Shown: positions 1-4,314 of the stretch, piece after piece
Layout: each line of letters begins with the position of its first letter
Numbering within the stretch: the first letter of the stretch is position 1
Assembly: GCA_023381235.1 (NCBI GenBank)
Contig: JAMCTV010000102.1
Span: forward strand, 1-8,329
From: Gammaproteobacteria bacterium
GTDB lineage: Bacteria; Pseudomonadota; Gammaproteobacteria; SURF-13
Direction: 5' to 3'
DNA length: 8,329 nt
The notes under the pieces: generated by a model
What the model was told of the DNA's origin: nothing
The model's database searches: none
Seen by the model: the letters and a program-made list of their open reading frames with translations, nothing else
Program-made: the position numbers and the translations under genes

Positions 1-127
1 TTCGCCGGTGAGCATGGCTTCGTTCACGCTGGAAGCGCCCTCCTGCACGACGCCATCGGCGGGAATTTTTTCACCGGGGCGCACAATGACGATTTCATCC
101 AGCATCACGTTTTCCGCGGCGACGTCC
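1..127. repeat. 127-bp perfect direct repeat, copy A, at window edge
   Basis: Bases 1-127 are identical to 420-546 (offset 419). Identity stops exactly at 128 (t against a at 547), and the left end of the copy coincides with the first base of the window. Copy B lies in frame inside the P-type ATPase gene and encodes part of its actuator domain. Copy A is read in another frame and ends the ATPase reading frame at a TGA at 107-105. A perfect repeat ending at a sequence edge, with the odd length of 127, matches a common de Bruijn k-mer size, so I read this as a contig-end artefact rather than biology. A real 419-bp tandem duplication cannot be excluded. Confidence 0.97.
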
Positions 128-1415
128 TGATAAGCACCGCGATGAAGGCAAGCAGACCCTGCGGGAAGTCGCCGGCCAGCCACCAGCCTCCAAACGATAA
201 AAACGCCACCAGCACCACGGCGGGGACAAAATAGCCGGTTACCTGATCGGCGATGCGCTGAATCGGCGCGCTGGTGGCCTGCGCCTCTTCCACCAATTTA
301 ATGATCTGCGCCAGCGCGGTTTGCGCGCCCACGCGCGTGGCCTTGAAGCGCAACAGGCCCGCTTGATTGAGCGTGCCGCCGATGACTTGCGCGCCGGGCG
401 CTTTTTCCACCGGCATCGCTTCGCCGGTGAGCATGGCTTCGTTCACGCTGGAAGCGCCCTCCTGCACGACGCCATCGGCGGGAATTTTTTCACCGGGGCG
501 CACAATGACGATTTCATCCAGCATCACGTTTTCCGCGGCGACGTCCATTTCCATGCCGTTGCGCACCACGTGCGCCTGGGCGGGCTTCAAATCCATGAGC
601 TTGCGTACCGCTGCGGATGAACGTTTTTTGATGATTTCCTCCATGTATTTGCCGAGCAATACAAAGGCGATGATGACGGCGGAGACCTCGAAATAAACAG
701 CGCGCTCCTCCACCTTCACCGGCAGCACCTCGGGGAAAAAGATCACCGCCACACTGTAAAAATACGCCACCGAGGTGCCGAGCGCGATCAAGAAATCCAT
801 GTTGATGGTGCGCGTGCGGATCGCGGCCCAGGCGCCCTTGTAGAAGCTCCAGCCGCCGATGAACTGCACCGGCGTGACCAGAATGAACAGCCACATGCCC
901 CAGGTGAACCATGGCAGTTGCGGGATCGGCGCCCAGGTCACGATGGTGGCGCCGGTGGCGAGCCCAATGAACGCTGCCGCGCGCAGTACGGCGAGCGCGA
1001 GCACGCCGGTGAGCGCAATCGCCACGCGCATGCGCATGGACTTGAGTTCCTGATCGGGTGAGTCGAAGGTGAGCTTGCAGCCGGTGGAGCAGAAATAATA
1101 GATGCGTCCGGCGCGCTCAGAGGTAAGCGCGCCGGACTTGTCTATCACCATGCCGCAGATCGGGTCTTTGGCCTTGCCTTGTCGCTCCCGGCTTCCTGCC
1201 TCCCGCGACACTAAGCCTTCCCTGGCTGGCGCAAGAGCGGGGCCGGCGGCGTGCACGTGTGGTTGGGCTCCGCGGTGAACGAATTTTTCAGGCGCGGCCT
1301 GGAACTCGTGCAGGCAGCGCGCCGAGCAAAAGTAGTAGCTTTGGTCCAGATAAACGAAACGGCCCGCCGCCGTTCTTTCCTGTACGGTCATGCCGCACAC
1401 CGGGTCAATTGCCAT
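105..1415 (-). CDS. copA: Heavy-metal P1B-type ATPase with two YHS domains (CopA-like), 3'-truncated
   Basis: An inner-membrane cation-exporting ATPase, most likely for Cu(I). I place the start at ATG 1415, giving MAIDPVCGM, because AGGAG sits 5 bases upstream; the frame stays open to an ATG at 1520 with no comparable site. Instead of an HMA domain, the N-terminus has two YHS modules. The first is at residues 4-45 (DPVCGM, then YYFCSARC) and the second at 84-125 (DPICGM, then YYFCSTGC). Hydrophobic segments lie near 131-158, 171-190, 207-228, 240-258, 392-412 and 419-429. The actuator domain shows GEKIPADG (308-315) and TGEA (330-333). Homology stops at residue 429 (FIAVLI), just where the metal-site CPC motif should follow. 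Seven out-of-frame residues then come from the repeated 127 bp. The CPC, DKTG and ATP-binding parts are therefore missing, so copper specificity is inferred. It is the last gene of the leftward set, 95 bp after the CHAD gene. Confidence 0.9.
   Translation of the reverse strand: MAIDPVCGMTVQERTAAGRFVYLDQSYYFCSARCLHEFQAAPEKFVHRGAQPHVHAAGPALAPAREGLVSREAGSRERQGKAKDPICGMVIDKSGALTSERAGRIYYFCSTGCKLTFDSPDQELKSMRMRVAIALTGVLALAVLRAAAFIGLATGATIVTWAPIPQLPWFTWGMWLFILVTPVQFIGGWSFYKGAWAAIRTRTINMDFLIALGTSVAYFYSVAVIFFPEVLPVKVEERAVYFEVSAVIIAFVLLGKYMEEIIKKRSSAAVRKLMDLKPAQAHVVRNGMEMDVAAENVMLDEIVIVRPGEKIPADGVVQEGASSVNEAMLTGEAMPVEKAPGAQVIGGTLNQAGLLRFKATRVGAQTALAQIIKLVEEAQATSAPIQRIADQVTGYFVPAVVLVAFLSFGGWWLAGDFPQGLLAFIAVLIRTSPRKT
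420..546. repeat. 127-bp perfect direct repeat, copy B, inside ATPase gene
   Basis: This is the in-frame copy. On the minus strand it encodes ATPase residues from about 291 (DVAAEN) to the TGEA motif region at 330-333. It is flanked on both sides by sequence that makes sense for the protein, so this is the native location and 1-127 is the displaced copy. Confidence 0.97.
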
Positions 1416-1420
1416 AACGG

Positions 1421-1425
1421 CTCCT
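1421..1425 (-). promoter_or_regulatory. Ribosome binding site fixing the ATPase start
   Basis: The minus strand reads AGGAG-CCGTT-ATG, with the ATG at 1415-1413. The match is good and the spacing is 5 bases. It decides for MAIDPVCGM as the N-terminus over the 35-residue extension up to 1520, which has no recognisable family sequence. Confidence 0.75.
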
Positions 1426-1448
1426 GGTGAATGGTCTTGTTGATGGAC

Positions 1449-1488
1449 ATGCCTGCATCTTATCTCAAAAATGCCTGCTTCTGATAAG
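1449..1488 (-). promoter_or_regulatory. Possible promoter/operator upstream of the ATPase gene
   Basis: The 95-bp gap between the CHAD stop and the ATPase start holds two 12-mers, at 1449-1460 (atgcctgcatct) and 1471-1482 (atgcctgcttct). They match at 11 of 12 positions and are spaced 22 bp, about two helical turns. CTTATC at 1459-1464 and GATAAG at 1483-1488 also form an inverted pair. On the minus strand TAAGAT, inside this block, is a passable -10, but no strong -35 stands out. The ATPase could thus have its own metal-responsive promoter as well as read-through from upstream. It does not match the CueR-type dyads I know, and the assignment is weak. Confidence 0.25.
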
Positions 1489-1510
1489 GGGCGTAGGATA
1501 AACGGTAATA

Positions 1511-2464
1511 TTATTCCCAAAACACTTTTTGCTTGGCAAAGCGGCGCCAGGCTTTTTTCATCTTGGCAAGATGTGCGCGCCTTTCATGTGTCACCCGGTC
1601 TTGAACCAAGGCAATAGCTTCTTGGCGCAGTGTTGCCACAGGCAGTTCTTTTAACAGCCTTTGTGCCGTGGCCGCGTCATTGAGCACACCGAGCACACTC
1701 TGTAGGCTACGCAATGCCTTGAGATAGTCGCGCGCTGTTTGACGCGGATAAAGCGCGGCGAAAAACTCGGCGGGGTAGCGCAATTTTTTGGCGGCGATGC
1801 GCAGTCTATGGCGCTGTGCGGCGTTCAGCTTCGCAAAGCACTTGCCGCGCCTGCGTACACGTTTATGGCGCTTGTCCAGCGCCGATTTCGCCAATACCAC
1901 CAGCGGTTCGCTCGATTCGCTGCCGCTGTTCGTCCACTTGGATAGGGTCTGCACCAATTTAGCATAGCGCTGTGAGCGCACCGCCTTGCGCGCTTGGGCG
2001 CGCTGTCCGGTTTGTAACTTGCGCGCACTTCGCGCGAGCGTGACGAGCGCGGACTCATGTGGATGATGCGCGAGTACGGGCGTAAGCATGTCCATGATAA
2101 ACACGTCCCAATCCCTGGCTTGCGTCAGTTGCTTGTTGAGCCATTTAAGCTCATCTGTAATAGCCGAATGACCCGGCCTGGGAATGATACTGCCAAACAA
2201 GCCCAAGGCCGAGCGCAAGCGTCGCAGCGCCACGCGCATCTGATGCAGATATTCCGGCTGCGGGCTGCGCAGGAATCCCTCGTGATTACCCTGCAACTGG
2301 GTCAAGCAATTTCCCACGATGATCTTGAGCGCCTCGCCGGTGCTCAAGGCGCGAGTCAGTTTGAGAGGCGGGGCTTTAAGTGGCGCCCTCAGGCGCGCGC
2401 GGCTGGATTTCCTTTCCAGTGTGCTTACCGGTATTTTTCGGGTTATCAGTGTGGCAGGCGGCAC
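1511..2464 (-). CDS. CHAD-domain protein (CYTH domain absent)
   Basis: CHAD domains are helical, rich in basic residues and His, and bind polyphosphate; they are often fused to a CYTH triphosphatase (YgiF-like). Over 317 residues the protein shows HQMRVALRRLRSAL (74-87), LNKQLTQARDWDVF (109-122), HRLRIAAKKLRYPAEFF (219-235), LQSVLGVLND (254-263), and the basic tail ending KQKVFW. The stretch RAPLKAPPLKL (26-36) resembles the linker that joins CYTH to CHAD in fused homologues, but no CYTH sequence precedes it. The start used is GTG 2464, with AAGGA 8 bases upstream. Residues 1-26 lie over a decayed heme-protein fragment in another frame, so the true start and the status of this N-terminus are doubtful. 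It is probably cytoplasmic, since no signal peptide is visible. It lies between the DUF5676 and ATPase genes, and its link to metal handling is only contextual. Confidence 0.85.
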   Translation of the reverse strand: MPPATLITRKIPVSTLERKSSRARLRAPLKAPPLKLTRALSTGEALKIIVGNCLTQLQGNHEGFLRSPQPEYLHQMRVALRRLRSALGLFGSIIPRPGHSAITDELKWLNKQLTQARDWDVFIMDMLTPVLAHHPHESALVTLARSARKLQTGQRAQARKAVRSQRYAKLVQTLSKWTNSGSESSEPLVVLAKSALDKRHKRVRRRGKCFAKLNAAQRHRLRIAAKKLRYPAEFFAALYPRQTARDYLKALRSLQSVLGVLNDAATAQRLLKELPVATLRQEAIALVQDRVTHERRAHLAKMKKAWRRFAKQKVFWE

Positions 2465-2520
2465 AACTCATTTCCTTGCCCCTCTTCTTGGCGCTGCAAA
2501 ATCTGCTCCATCATCCTCAT
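2376..2520 (-). pseudogene. Frameshifted fragment of a c-type heme protein (DUF1924/SHP-like)
   Basis: A strong AAGGAG overlaps the DUF5676 stop codon and leads to ATG 2520, which opens a 24-residue frame (MRMMEQILQRQEEGQG...) closing at TGA 2448-2446. In the next frame, 2471-2376 encodes MSCAACHTDNP, then TGKHTGKEIQPRAP, ending at TAA. CAACH is a c-type heme attachment motif, and the following Gly-Lys-His...Pro pattern resembles DUF1924/SHP-like cytochromes. Removing one G from the run of four at 2479-2482 joins both parts into a 47-residue product. It lacks an export signal and the C-terminal part of the family, so I treat it as a remnant. Its end overlaps the first 29 codons of the CHAD frame. 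The family assignment is from memory of the motif pattern. A functional small protein is possible but less likely. Confidence 0.55.
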
Positions 2521-2523
2521 ACG

Positions 2524-2823
2524 CTACTCCTTTCTGCCGCCCATCATGCCGTTCAGCCAATTGTATAACAGGGTAAACACCACGCCCGCTACGTAGGCCG
2601 TTATCAAAATACTGATCAAGCCGTACAAGAAGGTATCCAGGGCAACCGCGCGTCCTCCCTCAGGTTGCAACAGCCGCAGGTCTACGCCATGGAACCATGC
2701 GTTAAAGAAGGCAAGAGCGGATTCAGGCCACAATGCAAATGCCGCAGTGCAGACCGAGTAAAGTATGCCGAGCGTGAGCGCCAGGGAAATGCCGAGCACG
2801 CTGGGGTTAACAGTTTTTTTCAT
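2524..2823 (-). CDS. Small DUF5676-type membrane protein
   Basis: A 99-residue inner-membrane protein of unknown function. Two hydrophobic segments (about residues 9-31 and 66-90) flank a loop containing ALAFFNAWFHGVDL (37-50). The second ends in the pattern GVVFTLLYNWLNGMMGG, which is characteristic of DUF5676 proteins. The length is typical and the gene is complete. The start at 2823 is firm because AAGGAGG stands 7 bases upstream. It begins 24 bp after the Met-rich Spy-like gene and its stop codon overlaps the ribosome binding site of the next short frame, so the genes appear co-transcribed. Such proteins are often found near metal-resistance and cytochrome genes, which fits the context, but the mechanism is unknown. 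Confidence 0.8.
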   Translation of the reverse strand: MKKTVNPSVLGISLALTLGILYSVCTAAFALWPESALAFFNAWFHGVDLRLLQPEGGRAVALDTFLYGLISILITAYVAGVVFTLLYNWLNGMMGGRKE

Positions 2824-2847
2824 AATTCGTCCTCCTTGGGTGCGTTA

Positions 2848-3738
2848 TTATTTGCCCTGCGCGGCCTCCTGATGCTCCAGCATCTGTTCCATCATTTCCT
2901 CCATCATCTCCATTCGTTGCCCCTCATCATCGTCGTCCATCATGCCACCGCCCGTCATGCCCATGCCGCCGCGGCGCCGTTGCTTGATCTGCTCCTGCTG
3001 CTCCCTGGTCAGCGCCGCGCGCGCCTTGTTGCGCGCCTCGATGCCTACTACGATGGCCTCGCGCTTGAGGTCGAAGATCCTGTCGTACACCGCGCCGATC
3101 TTGTTCGCGTCCGGCGCGTCGGCGTCGTACAGTTCGCGCAGCTTCGCCGATTCGTCCATCATCTTGCCCATCAGGCCCCAGGTCTTCTTGCGCTGCTCAT
3201 CCTCGATCTTGCGGAACTTGGCGCGCTGTTCGTCGCTGAGATTGAGCATGCCGAACGGGCCCATGCCGTCCCTGCCCATCATTCCCATGCCACCACCCAT
3301 CATATCCATCATTCCCATGCTGCCGCGCCCGCCCATGCCTCCCATCATCATATCCATCATGCCGCCGCCCATCATTCCGCCCCCGCCCATCATCATACCG
3401 GGACCGATGCCGCCTGTTTGGGACGCTCCGCCCTGCATCATGGGGCCTCTCATGCCGCGCATCATTTTCATTGCTTCGCGCATGCCCTGCATGTGCTCCT
3501 GTAAAAGTTTTTGACGTTCCTTCGGCTGTTTCGTCTCGTGGATTTTTTGCATTTGAGCCTGCATCTTCCTCATCTGCTCCTGCAACCGCTCCGGGCGGTT
3601 GTTCATATCGCCGTCCGTTGTGATCCCGGCGGCTGGCGTAGCGCCTTCTTTGCCTGGATGGTGCGCGTCCTCGGCAAAAGCGGTAAACGCAGGCATCGCA
3701 AAGGCGATGACTGCGGCGCATAATCTCAGTTTATTCAT
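2848..3738 (-). CDS. Met-rich Spy/CpxP-like periplasmic protein
   Basis: A 296-residue exported protein with a signal peptide (hydrophobic core 6-19, likely cleavage after AFA at 22). A charged, Gln-rich helical part (50-95) is followed by a Met/Gly-rich segment (about 91-164) with repeated GGMM, DMM and GMM units. Next comes a Spy/CpxP-type helical domain with LNLSDEQ (165-171) and LTREQQ (243-248), two versions of the family LTxxQ motif. The tail has DDDDE (268-272) and a run of Met and Glu. By my count about 48 residues are Met. Spy/CpxP/ZraP/CnrX relatives are periplasmic chaperones or metal sensors, usually near 150-170 residues, so this one is nearly double length because of the insert. 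Clustered Met suits Cu(I) or Ag(I) binding, which is an inference. AGGAG 6 bases before ATG 3738 fixes the start. It lies 24 bp after the DUF302 gene. Confidence 0.85.
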   Translation of the reverse strand: MNKLRLCAAVIAFAMPAFTAFAEDAHHPGKEGATPAAGITTDGDMNNRPERLQEQMRKMQAQMQKIHETKQPKERQKLLQEHMQGMREAMKMMRGMRGPMMQGGASQTGGIGPGMMMGGGGMMGGGMMDMMMGGMGGRGSMGMMDMMGGGMGMMGRDGMGPFGMLNLSDEQRAKFRKIEDEQRKKTWGLMGKMMDESAKLRELYDADAPDANKIGAVYDRIFDLKREAIVVGIEARNKARAALTREQQEQIKQRRRGGMGMTGGGMMDDDDEGQRMEMMEEMMEQMLEHQEAAQGK

Positions 3739-3762
3739 AATGTTCTCCTCGCGAGTACAGTA

Positions 3763-4152
3763 TCAGGATTCAAGGCTGTCGCACACGCGCTGCAAACGGT
3801 CTTTCACCTCTTTGCCGAGAGTGTGCAGTTCCGGGTTGCCGGAAAGTTGCAACACGGCAGCCGGGTCCATGAAGGCCACGGTGATTTTTTGATTCTCCTC
3901 TTCCCTTACAACTACATTACAGGGCAGCAGCAATCCGACATCCGGATCGGCTTCCAGGGCGCGATGCGCAAGCGGAGGATTGCACGCGCCGAGTATGCGA
4001 TAGGGCCGCCGCTCCACGTTGAGTTTGGCCTTCAGCGTGGCCTGTACATCAATGTCGGTCAGTATGCCGAAACCTTCTTTCTTCAAGGCCTCGGTTACTT
4101 TCGCCACTGCCGCGTCAAACGGCATATCGAGCCGTACGTTAAAGCCATACAT
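3763..4152 (-). CDS. DUF302 domain protein
   Basis: A 129-residue, apparently cytoplasmic protein made up almost wholly of a DUF302 domain, a small alpha/beta fold of unknown function. Family signatures are FDAAVAKVTEALKKEGFG (12-29), RILGACNPPLAHRAL (52-66) and GLLLPCNVVV (73-82). Cys57 and Cys78 fall in the two conserved motifs and could bind a metal or act in redox chemistry; this is not established. Length and ends are normal. The start at ATG 4152 has only a weak GGGG upstream; a second ATG at 4148 is out of frame. It is the first gene of the leftward set, 67 bp from the nearest base of the FNR-type box, and is followed after 24 bp by the Met-rich Spy-like gene. DUF302 genes often neighbour copper ATPases and electron-transfer genes, in line with this cluster. 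Confidence 0.88.
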   Translation of the reverse strand: MYGFNVRLDMPFDAAVAKVTEALKKEGFGILTDIDVQATLKAKLNVERRPYRILGACNPPLAHRALEADPDVGLLLPCNVVVREEENQKITVAFMDPAAVLQLSGNPELHTLGKEVKDRLQRVCDSLES

Positions 4153-4191
4153 AGGTCAAAACCCCATTTCTTGGGAAAATCATCAAATCGG

Positions 4192-4202
4192 AAAGTAAGT
4201 TA
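4192..4202 (-). promoter_or_regulatory. Candidate -10 region for the leftward DUF302 operon
   Basis: On the minus strand this block reads TAACTTACTTT and offers TAACTT (4202-4197) or TACTTT (4197-4192) as weak -10 elements. With TACTTT the start would be near 4185, which places the FNR-type box centre about 41-42 bp upstream, the class II activator position. The hexamers are poor matches, so only the spacing supports this. Confidence 0.3.
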
Positions 4203-4219
4203 AGATGGCGTATTTTTCC

Positions 4220-4233
4220 TTGATCTATATCAA
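4220..4233. promoter_or_regulatory. FNR/Anr-type binding site in the divergent promoter region
   Basis: The 14-mer TTGATCTATATCAA is a perfect match to the FNR/Anr consensus TTGAT-N4-ATCAA, with both half-sites intact. FNR-family proteins bind this site when their oxygen-labile iron-sulfur cluster is intact, or, in the Dnr group, in response to nitric oxide. The centre (between 4226 and 4227) lies about 40 bp before the start implied by the -10 at 4254-4259, close to the class II activation position. The other side faces the DUF302 operon at a similar distance, so one site could serve both directions. Which family member acts here is not known. Confidence 0.8.
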
Positions 4234-4250
4234 GCCCAGTCCTGCCGGCT

Positions 4251-4259
4251 TGCTATACT
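4251..4259 (+). promoter_or_regulatory. Extended -10 promoter element of ppsA
   Basis: TGCTATACT combines an extended -10 TG with a good TATACT hexamer (4254-4259). No -35 hexamer is evident, as expected when an activator at the FNR-type box takes its place. The predicted start is near 4266, which leaves a leader of about 49 nt that is AT-rich and has no clear Shine-Dalgarno sequence before the ATG. Confidence 0.6.
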
Positions 4260-4314
4260 GTTTTATAACACATTCATTAACGCTTGTATTAACTAAACAT
4301 TTTGCGGGCATCTG

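Noticed and set aside
1..546. The repeat as an insertion-sequence target duplication or mobile element
   Set aside because: There is no transposase, no terminal inverted repeats, and the repeat lies wholly within the ATPase coding sequence; the edge position and length of 127 favour an assembly cause.
2057..2596. 179-residue plus-strand frame across the CHAD start region
   Set aside because: It lies antisense to the CHAD and heme-protein sequence, has no motif and no good ribosome binding site, and spans unrelated features.
3288..3400. CATCAT/CCCATCAT-rich stretch as a CRISPR or regulatory repeat array
   Set aside because: The repeats follow codon periodicity for Met and Gly on the minus strand and have no constant-length spacers.
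2665..3504. 279-residue His/Ala-rich plus-strand frame
   Set aside because: It is the antisense shadow of the Met-rich gene: ATG/GGC codons read backwards give His, Ala and Pro. It has no family sequence, and the minus frame has a signal peptide, LTxxQ motifs and a ribosome binding site.
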